Below are positions 8,754 to 16,422 of a DNA stretch of 64,000 nucleotides, piece after piece. Made by a program: the position numbers and the translations under genes. The number at the start of each line of letters is the position of its first letter. Positions within the stretch are counted from its first letter, which is position 1. Origin of the DNA: Marinobacter sp. (GTDB taxonomy: Bacteria; Pseudomonadota; Gammaproteobacteria; Pseudomonadales; Oleiphilaceae). The notes under the pieces are model-generated. The model did not search any database. It worked only from the letters and a program-made list of their open reading frames with translations, and had not been told where the DNA came from. Location of the stretch: positions 248,001 through 312,000 of the forward strand of contig JACIZI010000001.1 of the NCBI GenBank assembly GCA_014359475.1, in the 5' to 3' direction.

Positions 8754-9487
8754 GATCTGCAAGGCTCGCCTGTACTGCCTGGTTACTACTGCCTCTGATG
8801 GCTACGGGGGCCGAGACAGCTCTTTTTAATGGCACGGCGGTTGCGCGTTCCGGAGAGGTTCTGTACACCGAACGCCACGAAGTCACCGGCCGTTGCGGGA
8901 ATGGCTACTGGGTGCCCGAACAGCACAGGGTTGACTACCGGAAGCCGGATTCAGACGCTGCCTTTGCAACCAAAACGCTGGATTACCCATCCGGCCTTCT
9001 GCTGCCGGAAATGATCTTTCGCCAGCCGGATTTTTCGGAGGTGATGAAAGTTACTCTCGACAGTAACCAGGTTTCCATCAAATGGACCACACCCTCCGGC
9101 AATAACAAAACCTTTGAACTGGCGATTCCCGACCGGCTGGTCATTGATGCGGGCTTTGACCACTTCATTCGCGCCCACTGGGAAAGGTTGACCGGGGGCA
9201 ACAGTGCCCGTTTCCGTTTTCTCGGTCCGACCCGTGGTGAGCATTACGGATTTGTCGCGGAACCGGCCAACACCGGCGATTTTGAGGCCAGACATGAGTT
9301 CCGCATCCGGCCGGACGGCCTGGTAACCCGCTTCCTTGTGGATCCGATTTACCTGGGTTATGACGATGAGGGCTTTCTCACCGACTTCTCCGGCCTGACC
9401 AATATCCGCAAGAACCGGGACCGTAACTTTACAGCCCACATCCGCTACAATCAGCAGAACTCACCTCCCTGCCCGCTGCTTCCCTGA
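8750..9487 (+). CDS. exported protein of unknown function, last gene of the lipid operon
   Basis: A 245-residue protein with a signal peptide (MRSARLACTAWLLLPLMATG, then AET, a likely cleavage region near residue 21). The mature part is mostly polar and looks beta-rich, with two cysteines at most. I do not recognise the family; it is not an obvious DUF3833. The start is the ATG overlapping the DUF2878 stop (ATGA type), not the longer upstream in-frame extension, which would lose the signal peptide. It is likely periplasmic and may handle the modified lipid. Confidence 0.7.
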   Translation: MRSARLACTAWLLLPLMATGAETALFNGTAVARSGEVLYTERHEVTGRCGNGYWVPEQHRVDYRKPDSDAAFATKTLDYPSGLLLPEMIFRQPDFSEVMKVTLDSNQVSIKWTTPSGNNKTFELAIPDRLVIDAGFDHFIRAHWERLTGGNSARFRFLGPTRGEHYGFVAEPANTGDFEARHEFRIRPDGLVTRFLVDPIYLGYDDEGFLTDFSGLTNIRKNRDRNFTAHIRYNQQNSPPCPLLP

Positions 9488-9568
9488 GGCGTCACGGGCG
9501 GGTCCGCACCATTGGCAGGCTGTGGTAGACTCCCTGTCCTGAACTGTCCGGACGGAGTCTCACTTTTC

Positions 9569-10381
9569 ATGATGTTTGTATCCTTCAACGTCAACAGCAT
9601 CCGCACACGCCTGCATCAGCTTGAAGCGGTCATTCGCGACCTGAACCCGGACTTTATCGGATTGCAGGAAACCAAGGTCACCGACGAGCAGTTCCCCGCA
9701 GAGGACATCCGTAAGCTTGGGTATCATGTGCATTTCCACGGGCAGAAAACTCACTACGGGGTGGCGCTGCTGTCCCGGGCTGAGCCGGAGGAGGTCATCA
9801 AAGGCTACCCCTGGGATGGAGAAGAAGCCCAGCGGCGCCTGATCACCGGCATTTTCAACATTAACGGGGAACGGCTGACGGTCATCAACGGTTATTTTCC
9901 CCAGGGTGAGAACCGCAATCATCCGGTGAAATTTCCCGCCAAGGAAGCGTTCTATGCCAATCTGATGAAATGGCTGGACCAGTTGCAGCAACAACCGGGG
10001 CAACTGGTGCTGATGGGCGATATGAATATCTCACCGACAGACCGGGATATCGGTATCGGCGACAACAACGCCAAACGCTGGCTGCGTGAGGGTAAGTGCA
10101 GCTTCCTGCCAGAAGAGCGGGAGTGGCTGTCAAAGGTTGAGCAGCGGGGGCTGACGGATATTTTCCGTTACCTGCACCCGGATGAAGACAGTACCTTCAG
10201 CTGGTTTGACTACCGCAGCCGGGGATTCGAGCGGGACCCGCGACGGGGCCTGCGCATCGACCTGATCATGGCCAGCGACGCGCTGCGGGACAAAGCCCGT
10301 GATGCCGGTGTTTGCTACGATATCCGGGCCATGGAGCGACCATCGGATCACTGCCCTGTGTGGGCCAGTTTCGAGCTCTGA
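9569..10381 (+). CDS. xthA: exodeoxyribonuclease III
   Basis: A 270-residue AP endonuclease / 3'-5' exonuclease of the Mg-dependent EEP fold. MMFVSFNVNSIRTRLHQLEA aligns at its first Met with E. coli MKFVSFN, so ATG 9569 is chosen. IGLQETK carries the metal Glu. GDMNISPTDRDIG carries the Asp-Asn pair. The C-terminal SDHCPVW carries the catalytic Asp-His. E. coli XthA is 268 residues. It acts in base-excision repair. GGAG at 9553-9556 is a plausible Shine-Dalgarno. Confidence 0.93.
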   Translation: MMFVSFNVNSIRTRLHQLEAVIRDLNPDFIGLQETKVTDEQFPAEDIRKLGYHVHFHGQKTHYGVALLSRAEPEEVIKGYPWDGEEAQRRLITGIFNINGERLTVINGYFPQGENRNHPVKFPAKEAFYANLMKWLDQLQQQPGQLVLMGDMNISPTDRDIGIGDNNAKRWLREGKCSFLPEEREWLSKVEQRGLTDIFRYLHPDEDSTFSWFDYRSRGFERDPRRGLRIDLIMASDALRDKARDAGVCYDIRAMERPSDHCPVWASFEL

Positions 10382-10398
10382 GGCGGGTTGGCGGCACC

Positions 10399-11034
10399 AT
10401 GGGCAAGGTAAAGACGCGCGACCGCATTCTGGATGTCAGCCTGCAGCTGTTCAACCGCCTTGGTGAACCCAATGTCACCACGCTGCTGATCTCCGATGAA
10501 CTGGAGATCAGCCCGGGCAACCTTTACTACCACTTCAAGAGCAAATCCGACATCGTGGAGGAGCTATACGGGCGGTTTGATCACGAGATGAATGACCTGC
10601 TCGCGGTGCCGGAGGACGCCGAGATCACCCTCGATCAACAGAACTTCTTTTTGCACCTGTTATTCGAAACCGTCGCCCGTTACCGCTTTATCTACCAGGA
10701 TCTGGTAAACGTCCTTTCCCGGTATGACGCATTGCAGTCGCCTTTCCGCCGGCTTCTGAAACGCAAGCAAAAGGCGTTTCGCACCATATGCGAAAGTTTC
10801 CGTCATCAGGAGATGATGCAGATCTCGGGTGAAGAACTCGCGGCTCTCTGTGAACAGCTAACCCTGACTGCCTGTTACTGGACCAGTTACGACAGCCTGA
10901 GTCATTTGCAGGAAAGGGATCGGGTCGATCCGGGACGGGGTGTCTACCAGATGCTGAGGCTGCTGCTGCCCTACCTGGGAGAGCCGGAGCGCGAACAGGT
11001 ACAACTGATCAGTCGCGCCTACCTGGCCGACTGA
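10399..11034 (+). CDS. phaD: TetR-family regulator, PhaD-like
   Basis: A 211-residue TetR/AcrR protein. The N-terminal helix-turn-helix (VKTRDRILDVSLQLFNRLGE to SPGNLYYHFKSK, residues 4-48) is close to Pseudomonas PhaD as I recall it, including LQLFN, GEPNV and ISPGNLYYHF. In Pseudomonas PhaD activates phasin genes in response to an acyl intermediate. Here the gene converges directly on a phasin gene with no bases between the stop codons. Start is ATG 10399, preceded by GGCGG. Confidence 0.8.
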   Translation: MGKVKTRDRILDVSLQLFNRLGEPNVTTLLISDELEISPGNLYYHFKSKSDIVEELYGRFDHEMNDLLAVPEDAEITLDQQNFFLHLLFETVARYRFIYQDLVNVLSRYDALQSPFRRLLKRKQKAFRTICESFRHQEMMQISGEELAALCEQLTLTACYWTSYDSLSHLQERDRVDPGRGVYQMLRLLLPYLGEPEREQVQLISRAYLAD

Positions 11035-11463
11035 TTATTCTTCCTCATCACGGCTGTCGGCAGTGCCCTGCAGGCGCGCCACTTCCGCTTCAAGACGCGC
11101 AACCCGGGCTTCCAGGCGTTCCACATCTTCCTGACGATGAATCCCCAGCCGGCGCAGCGCACCAAACACCCGCTGGTCAAACATGTTTTCCAGCTTGTCC
11201 CAGGTACCGGTGGCCTTTTCCCGGACATCATCCACACGGTGCTCCACCGAGCGGATTTGTTTTTCAACAACACCACGGGTAAGGCTTTCCAGTTGCTCGC
11301 CCTCGTTCACCAGCCGCTCAAAGAAACGCCCGGCATCTTCCTCGGCCTTGGTGTAGGCCCCCAGACCAGCCAGCCAGATCTGTCTGGCAGAATCCCGGAT
11401 CTTGCCCGCAAGCAGCGGATCATTTTCCGGGCTCTTGTGGTTTCCGTCGTTCTGGTCGGCCAT
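11035..11463 (-). CDS. phasin family protein (PhaI/PhaF type)
   Basis: A 142-residue protein with the phasin core SARQIWLAGLGAYTKAEEDA (about residues 25-44) and a heptad-rich C-terminus (VERLEARVARLEAEVARLQ) predicted to form a coiled coil. Phasins coat polyhydroxyalkanoate granules. There is no Lys/Ala/Pro histone-like tail, so it is PhaI-like and not a full PhaF. The start at 11463 is chosen because GAGG precedes it. An upstream in-frame extension has no such site. No PHA synthase lies in the window. Confidence 0.82.
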   Translation of the reverse strand: MADQNDGNHKSPENDPLLAGKIRDSARQIWLAGLGAYTKAEEDAGRFFERLVNEGEQLESLTRGVVEKQIRSVEHRVDDVREKATGTWDKLENMFDQRVFGALRRLGIHRQEDVERLEARVARLEAEVARLQGTADSRDEEE

Positions 11464-11521
11464 ATCTACCTCTGACTTCGTGGAATGTACCGGCGAACCG
11501 GCTACTGCCAATCGTCGCCCT

Positions 11522-11559
11522 ATTGTATTACAGACAGAAAAAAATGCCGAATCCGATGC
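11522..11559 (-). promoter_or_regulatory. possible phasin promoter
   Basis: Reading the minus strand, TACAAT at 11522-11527 is a reasonable -10 about 60 bases upstream of the phasin start. The -35 is poor (TTCGGC about 18 bases upstream), so an activator would be expected. Low confidence; no operator half-sites are evident. Confidence 0.25.
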
Positions 11560-11698
11560 CGCAAAGGACAACAGAGATTGCCCTGCAAAGCCCGCCATTA
11601 AAGGCCGGAGTATAAGAGTCAAAAGGATATGAAAAAATGTTTTCAGCACAGCCGGGCAGAACCTTGAACTGTGCATAATATGGTCAATACTTCCTGAT

Positions 11699-11791
11699 AC
11701 CGGTGTCGTTCGCGATGCCGGTTTGTCTGGAAGTCTTTCATGGATACTACTCGCACGCCTCTGCCCGGCCATCAGCGCCGGGCCTTTTTTT
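11699..11791 (+). ncRNA. candidate small RNA with intrinsic terminator
   Basis: The gap 11464-11854 holds a compact transcription unit on the plus strand. TTGAAC (11664-11669), a 16-base spacer and AATACT (11686-11691) predict a start near 11699. From there a 10-bp stem (ACCGGTGTCG / CGATGCCGGT, two G-U pairs) closes a TTCG loop at 11709-11712. About 40 unstructured bases follow, then a canonical terminator at 11763-11791. Length would be about 93 nt. No protein gene on this strand explains the terminator. The family is not recognised. Confidence 0.5.
11763..11791 (+). terminator. rho-independent terminator of the candidate small RNA
   Basis: GCCCGGC (11763-11769), a 7-base loop, GCCGGGC (11777-11783), then C and seven T (11785-11791). 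This is a perfect 7-bp GC stem with a full T tract. The nearest plus-strand gene upstream ends at 11034 and the phasin between is on the minus strand, so it most likely ends a short independent transcript. Confidence 0.8.
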
Positions 11792-11799
11792 GCTATCAT
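11791..11799 (+). promoter_or_regulatory. extended -10 promoter for the DUF442 gene
   Basis: TGCTATCAT is an extended -10 (TGn plus TATCAT at 11794-11799) starting on the last T of the upstream terminator. It is 56 bases from the ATG at 11855. No convincing -35 is present, as is common for extended -10 promoters. Confidence 0.4.
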
Positions 11800-11854
11800 G
11801 CCTGCCTGACTGGTAAAACACTGTTACCCACTTCTCAAGGGCGTGAAACTATCT

Positions 11855-12286
11855 ATGGATATCCGAAGAATTGACGACGACATCTCAGTAGCCCCGCAGA
11901 TTTCCGTAGCAGACGTACAGGAAATTGCCCGACTGGGGTTCCGAACCCTGATAGCCAATCGTCCGGACCAGGAAGAGCCCGGGCAGCCAGCCATGAAGGA
12001 TATAGAAGCAGCGGCGCGGGACCAGGGCTTGGAATGGGTCTATCTGCCGGTGGAATCGGGCAATATCACCGACAACGATGTGGACAACTTTGCTCCTGTG
12101 ATCCGCCAGGCCGAAAAGCCCGTACTTGCCTTCTGTCGTTCCGGTACCCGCTGCACGGTGCTTTGGGCCCTGTCCAGCGCCAGAACCAGGCCAGCTGACC
12201 AGTTGGTTGCCAAGGCCCGCAATGCCGGCTACGACATCACATCCCTGATGCCCCGCATGGAACAACAGGCGGACCGCAAAGGCTGA
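11855..12286 (+). CDS. DUF442/TIGR01244 family sulfurtransferase-like phosphatase
   Basis: A 143-residue protein of the rhodanese/PTP-like TIGR01244 family. MDIRRIDDDISVAPQI is the family N-terminus, so ATG 11855 is preferred over the in-frame GTG at 11843. The active-site loop is AFCRSGTRC (about residue 95), with the nucleophilic Cys and the loop Arg. Biochemical role is not settled; relatives are linked to sulfide or biofilm control. It lies 20 bases upstream of hemH and is probably co-transcribed with it. Confidence 0.75.
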   Translation: MDIRRIDDDISVAPQISVADVQEIARLGFRTLIANRPDQEEPGQPAMKDIEAAARDQGLEWVYLPVESGNITDNDVDNFAPVIRQAEKPVLAFCRSGTRCTVLWALSSARTRPADQLVAKARNAGYDITSLMPRMEQQADRKG

Positions 12287-12306
12287 GCCACTCCCGGAGA
12301 GGTTAC

Positions 12307-13419
12307 ATGGATTACAAGGGCGCGGAAGGTTTTCGCCACGACCAGAGCAAACAGAAACTCGGAGTGCTGGTTACCAACCTGGGTACGCCGGATGCGCCCA
12401 CCAAGACAGCCCTGCGCCGTTACCTGGCGGAGTTTCTCTCAGATCCCCGGGTCGTGGAAGTGCCCCGCCTGCTCTGGTGGCTGGTGCTGCACGGCGTCAT
12501 TCTGCGCATCCGCCCTGCCCGCTCCGCAAAGGCCTATGCGGGTGTCTGGGAGAAAAAGGGCTCGCCCCTGCTGATCCATACCGCTGCCCAGTGTGAAGGC
12601 ATTCGCAAGGCGCTGGAGCAGAAGTGGGGAGATAAGGTAGTGGTTGCCTTTGCCATGCGCTATGGCAACCCGTCCGTCCCCAAGGTGCTGGACGAACTGG
12701 CCGCTCAGGGGGTGAGCCGCCTGTTGGTACTGCCTCTGTATCCTCAGTATTCTGCTTCCACTTCGGCCTCGACGTTTGATGCCATCGCAAAGGATTTCAC
12801 GTCGCGTCGCTGGCTGCCGGATTTCCGTTTTGTCTCCCATTACCACGACTTCCCGCCCTATATTGAAGCCATGGCGCGGCATATAGAATCCTGGTGGGCC
12901 CAGAGCGGTCGCCAGCAAAAGCTGGTTCTGTCTTACCATGGCATCCCGCTCAAGTACCTTCTGAAGGGCGACCCGTACCACTGCGAGTGTCACAAAACCT
13001 CCCGCCTGCTGGCGGAAAGGCTGGGGCTGTCCGACGACCAGTACATGACCACCTTCCAGTCCCGTTTCGGCCGGGAGGAGTGGCTGCAGCCCTATACCGA
13101 TGAAACGATGAAAGCATTGCCCGGTGAAGGCACGACCTCCGTGGATGTGTTCTGTCCCGGCTTTTCTGCAGATTGCCTGGAAACCGTGGAAGAAATTGCC
13201 GAAGAGAACCGGGATTATTTCCTGGCGGCCGGCGGCAAAACCTTTAATTACATTCCGGCCCTGAATGCCACACCCGGGCATATCGATGCCCTGGTAACGT
13301 TGATTGAAAAGAACCTGCAGGGCTGGGATCTGCCGGATAACAGCCAGGAGACTCTCCAGGCCCGAAGCAAGCGCGCGGACGAGCGCCGGGAGGCTACCTG
13401 GCCGGGAAGAAATCTGTAA
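12307..13419 (+). CDS. hemH: ferrochelatase
   Basis: A 370-residue enzyme that inserts Fe2+ into protoporphyrin IX, the last step of heme synthesis. Motifs seen: LVTNLGTPDAPT at the N-terminus, FAMRYGNPSV, LYPQYSASTSAST, SYHGIPLKYLLKGDPYHCEC (with the catalytic His in SYHG, about residue 215) and the C-terminal FCPGFSADCLETVEEI. GGAGAGG precedes ATG 12307. The stop is one base before pxpA, suggesting shared transcription. Confidence 0.95.
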   Translation: MDYKGAEGFRHDQSKQKLGVLVTNLGTPDAPTKTALRRYLAEFLSDPRVVEVPRLLWWLVLHGVILRIRPARSAKAYAGVWEKKGSPLLIHTAAQCEGIRKALEQKWGDKVVVAFAMRYGNPSVPKVLDELAAQGVSRLLVLPLYPQYSASTSASTFDAIAKDFTSRRWLPDFRFVSHYHDFPPYIEAMARHIESWWAQSGRQQKLVLSYHGIPLKYLLKGDPYHCECHKTSRLLAERLGLSDDQYMTTFQSRFGREEWLQPYTDETMKALPGEGTTSVDVFCPGFSADCLETVEEIAEENRDYFLAAGGKTFNYIPALNATPGHIDALVTLIEKNLQGWDLPDNSQETLQARSKRADERREATWPGRNL

Positions 13420-13420
13420 C

Positions 13421-14158
13421 ATGAAACTGAACTGCGATCTGGGTGAGAGTTACGGCGCCTGGCAGATGGGCCAGGACGACAAGGTAATGCCATTGATCGA
13501 CATGGCCAACGTGGCCTGCGGCTTTCACGCGGCTGACCCGATGGTGATACGCAATACCCTGGCGCTTGCCGCCAGGCACCAGGTCGAAGTGGGTGCCCAC
13601 CCGTCCTACCACGACCTGCCCGGTTTTGGTCGTCGGTCCATTCACCACACGCCGGAGGAGATTCAGGCGCTGATGCTGTACCAGTTAGGCGCGCTGGAGG
13701 GCATGTGTCGTGCCGAAGGGCTGACCCTGAAATACGTCAAGCCCCACGGCGCCCTCAACAACGACATGATGCGGGATGGCAACCTGTTAAGGGCCGTGAT
13801 GGGGTCAGTGAAAACCTTCCGTCAGGATCTCCCGTTGATGATTCCTGTCACTTGCTGTTACCGCGAACACCAGCAAATAGCTGATGAGGTCGGCCTGCCA
13901 CTGCTACTGGAAGCCTTCGCAGACCGGGCCTACGATAACCAGGGCCAACTGGTGTCCCGACGGGTCGCCGGAGCCGTGCATGAAGATCCCGATATTATTG
14001 TCCGACAGGCCCTGTGTTTCGCCAGGCAAAAAGGGACGCACAGCAGCACCGGCCAGTGGCTGGATCTGCCGGCAGACAGCCTCTGCGTACACGGCGATAA
14101 CGATGCCGCCCTCGCGGCCGTCAAGGCCATCCGCCAGGCACTGAACGCAGGATCATGA
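13421..14158 (+). CDS. pxpA: 5-oxoprolinase subunit A (LamB/YcsF family)
   Basis: A 245-residue protein. MKLNCDLGESYGAWQMG and ANVACGFHAADPMVI are typical YcsF motifs. With PxpB and PxpC it forms the ATP-dependent 5-oxoprolinase that opens cyclised glutamate (pyroglutamate) to glutamate. The ATG at 13421 lies one base after the hemH stop and matches the family N-terminus. It overlaps pxpB by four bases. Confidence 0.92.
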   Translation: MKLNCDLGESYGAWQMGQDDKVMPLIDMANVACGFHAADPMVIRNTLALAARHQVEVGAHPSYHDLPGFGRRSIHHTPEEIQALMLYQLGALEGMCRAEGLTLKYVKPHGALNNDMMRDGNLLRAVMGSVKTFRQDLPLMIPVTCCYREHQQIADEVGLPLLLEAFADRAYDNQGQLVSRRVAGAVHEDPDIIVRQALCFARQKGTHSSTGQWLDLPADSLCVHGDNDAALAAVKAIRQALNAGS

Positions 14159-14829
14159 TCGAGCAGGTATCTGTCGATAGTCTGGTGTTGCGTTTAGCCG
14201 ACAGCATTGATTCTGCCCTGCCGGCCCGGCTGGCATCAATCTGCGACCTGCTGGAAGTCAACGGCGACCACTGGCTGGTCGATCTGGTGCCATCCTATAC
14301 CACTCTGCTTGTCACCTGGGATCCGCTGATAACGGATTACCAGGCCGTCCGTGACCGGGTGCTGGATTGCCTCAGTAAATCAGACAGTGACACGACCCGG
14401 GGCGCGGCCCGCCTGCACCGCATTCCGGTGTGGTACTCCACAAACTCCGGGCCTGACCTGGAAGCGGTTGCACGTCACGCCGGAATAACCATCGATGAAG
14501 TGATCCGGATTCACAGCGAAACCCGGTACCTGGTATACGCCCTGGGGTTTGCGCCGGGCTTTGCCTTTCTCGGCGAAACCGACGAGCGCATCGCCATGCC
14601 CCGCAAACAAACACCGCGGGCCAGGGTTCCTGCCGGAAGCGTGGCCATCGCCAACCGCCAGACCGCCATTTACCCCCTGGAAAGCCCGGGAGGCTGGCAG
14701 CTTATCGGGCTGAGCCCGGTTCGGCTGTTTAATCCACAGAACCTGTCATTGCTGAAAACCGGCGATGCGGTGCAGTTCTGCCCCGTCACCGAAGCGGAGT
14801 ACCGGGAAATGGCCGGGGGCACGTCGTGA
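14155..14829 (+). CDS. pxpB: 5-oxoprolinase subunit B (KipI-like)
   Basis: A 224-residue protein of the KipI/allophanate-hydrolase-subunit-1 family. ALGFAPGFAFLGE (about residues 129-141) is the family signature, followed by RKQTPRARVPAGSVAIA and YPLESPGGWQLIG. It is overlapped by pxpA and pxpC, so the three subunits are translationally coupled. Slightly shorter than some homologues but complete. Confidence 0.92.
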   Translation: MIEQVSVDSLVLRLADSIDSALPARLASICDLLEVNGDHWLVDLVPSYTTLLVTWDPLITDYQAVRDRVLDCLSKSDSDTTRGAARLHRIPVWYSTNSGPDLEAVARHAGITIDEVIRIHSETRYLVYALGFAPGFAFLGETDERIAMPRKQTPRARVPAGSVAIANRQTAIYPLESPGGWQLIGLSPVRLFNPQNLSLLKTGDAVQFCPVTEAEYREMAGGTS

Positions 14830-15779
14830 GCCTGCACATTCTCGATGCGGGCCTTTCCTGCACCGTGCAGGACCCGGGCCGCCGCGGGTACCGTCGCCAT
14901 GGCCTGGCCAGCGGCGGCGCGGCGGACCTGCATGCTTTCCGGTGGGCCAACAAGTTGCTGGATAACAATCCCGGGGCAGCCTGCCTGGAGATCGTGATGG
15001 GAGGCTTCCGCGCCGTTGCACGGCACCACATCACAGTCGCCGTGACCGGCGCAGATGCTTCACTAAAGGTAAACGGGCGGCCACTCGCCGGCTGGTCGAC
15101 CATCAAGCTGAAACCCGATGACGAGCTGGAAATCGGCATGAGCCGGGCCGGTCGGCTGATTTACCTTGCCCTGCCCGGAGGCGTCGATGGTCCGGAGCTG
15201 TTCGGGAGCCAGTCCATGGTGGCAAGGGAACAGTTCTCCGACCATGCCGGCCTGGAGGCAGGTGCCGAGGTGGCCTGCCTCTCTGAAGAACCTGCCATAC
15301 CGCGACGAGCTGTGCCGGATTCTCATCGCAGGCACTATCGGGAGGACGTTTGCGAACTGGATTTGCTACCCGGTTATCAGTACCGGGAGTTTGACCGTTA
15401 CGACCTGCTCCGGCTGACTCACAGCAACTACCGGGTGACTCAACACAGTGACCGGATGGGCTACCGGTTATCCGGCCCGGCCCTTGAGAAGGCTGACTGG
15501 CAGATCCTCTCGGAAGGAATGGTCGTGGGTGCCGTACAGATTCCCGGTGACGGCCAGCCCATCGTGCTGATGCCCGACTGCCAGACCATCGGGGGTTACC
15601 CGAAGCCCGGGGCCCTCAGCCGTCAAGATCTTGGTCGACTGGCACAGCGCCTGCCCGGAGACAGCATCCGCTTCCGCTTTACCAGCCCGGAAGACATGCA
15701 ACGCAAGCACCTGCTGAGCGAACTGTTCTTCCGTCACACCCGTTGGGAGGCGAATGGCTGTGATCTACGCTGGCGTTAG
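14826..15779 (+). CDS. pxpC: 5-oxoprolinase subunit C (KipA-like)
   Basis: A 317-residue protein of the KipA/allophanate-hydrolase-subunit-2 family. The N-terminal LSCTVQDPGRRGYRRHGL is characteristic, as are DRMGYRLSGP and DCQTIGGYPK (about residues 246-255). It completes the PxpABC complex. It ends four bases inside a small convergent gene. Confidence 0.92.
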   Translation: MSLHILDAGLSCTVQDPGRRGYRRHGLASGGAADLHAFRWANKLLDNNPGAACLEIVMGGFRAVARHHITVAVTGADASLKVNGRPLAGWSTIKLKPDDELEIGMSRAGRLIYLALPGGVDGPELFGSQSMVAREQFSDHAGLEAGAEVACLSEEPAIPRRAVPDSHRRHYREDVCELDLLPGYQYREFDRYDLLRLTHSNYRVTQHSDRMGYRLSGPALEKADWQILSEGMVVGAVQIPGDGQPIVLMPDCQTIGGYPKPGALSRQDLGRLAQRLPGDSIRFRFTSPEDMQRKHLLSELFFRHTRWEANGCDLRWR

Positions 15780-15973
15780 CCGTCCTCCGGCTCCGGCACC
15801 GCCTGGCAGAAGTTGCACTCCCCGGTATCCACCGTCGCACCACCGGTTTCCACATAACGCATGCGGTGCCTTGCCCGACCACGGTTCGCCGAGACCGCAA
15901 AGCGTCGCGGATTCTCCGGCCGGTCGTCCGCTCGGGGCGCTGCGTCCTGTGGCTGTGTTTGCGGATCCGTCAT
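15776..15973 (-). CDS. small CxxC protein of unknown function
   Basis: A 65-residue, mostly polar protein (PQTQPQDAAPRADDRPENPR, then a basic stretch RGRARHRMRY, then CNFC near the C-terminus). The CxxC could bind a metal with a partner or act in redox. AGGAG seven bases upstream supports ATG 15973. It converges on pxpC with a four-base overlap. I do not recognise a family; coding potential rests on the ribosome site and an uninterrupted frame. Confidence 0.5.
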   Translation of the reverse strand: MTDPQTQPQDAAPRADDRPENPRRFAVSANRGRARHRMRYVETGGATVDTGECNFCQAVPEPEDG

Positions 15974-16108
15974 GGGCAGGCTCCTGATTTTTCGCATATG
16001 CTGAGAAGTATGGGGGCGAAACAGCCGGATGCCAATGGCGGAAACGACGTATGCAGGCCTGGGAAGGTTCGAGGAGGGTCTTGGAACTACTTGAAAATAA
16101 AGAAAAAA

Positions 16109-16199
16109 TGGCGGTGGGCCAGGGATTCGAACCCCGGGAGGGCTACTAACCCTCGGCGGTTTTCAAGACCGCTGCATTCAGCCGCTCTGCCAGCCCACC
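16109..16199 (-). tRNA. tRNA-Ser (anticodon TGA), CCA encoded
   Basis: On the minus strand the acceptor stem GGTGGGC (16199-16193) pairs with GCCCACC (16119-16113), followed by discriminator G and encoded CCA (16111-16109). The anticodon loop is CTTGAAA, flanked by GCGGT and ACCGC, giving anticodon TGA. A long variable arm (CGAGGGTTAGTAGCCCTC) and the T loop GTTCGAATC confirm a type II serine tRNA, 91 nt in all. It reads UCA and related UCN codons. A T-rich stretch lies downstream. Confidence 0.96.
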
Positions 16200-16235
16200 G
16201 CATCTTTTCAGGCCGTCATTGCGACAGCGGTGAGC

Positions 16236-16263
16236 ATGATACCGGAATCCCCTGCTCTGTCAA
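16236..16263 (-). promoter_or_regulatory. sigma-70 promoter of tRNA-Ser
   Basis: On the minus strand TTGACA (16263-16258), a 16-base spacer and TATCAT (16241-16236), about 37 bases upstream of the mature tRNA 5' end. The -35 is a perfect match. Confidence 0.75.
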
Positions 16264-16373
16264 CGGTGTGAACCGGATCCGGCTTCACGAAGGGATTTCA
16301 TGCGGATTTTTGCAAAGTCGCAGAATTAACAAAATGTAATGAATCTTCCGTCCCGGTTTATTGTCGTAAATGA

Positions 16374-16401
16374 TTGAAAGTTGCGTATACAACCTTATTA
16401 T
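16374..16401 (+). promoter_or_regulatory. sigma-70 promoter of the YccA-family gene
   Basis: TTGAAA (16374-16379), 16 bases, TATTAT (16396-16401). This predicts a start near 16408 and a leader of about 80 nt that contains the hairpin at 16423-16458. Confidence 0.6.
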
Positions 16402-16422
16402 AGAGTACAGGACTTCAAGGTA

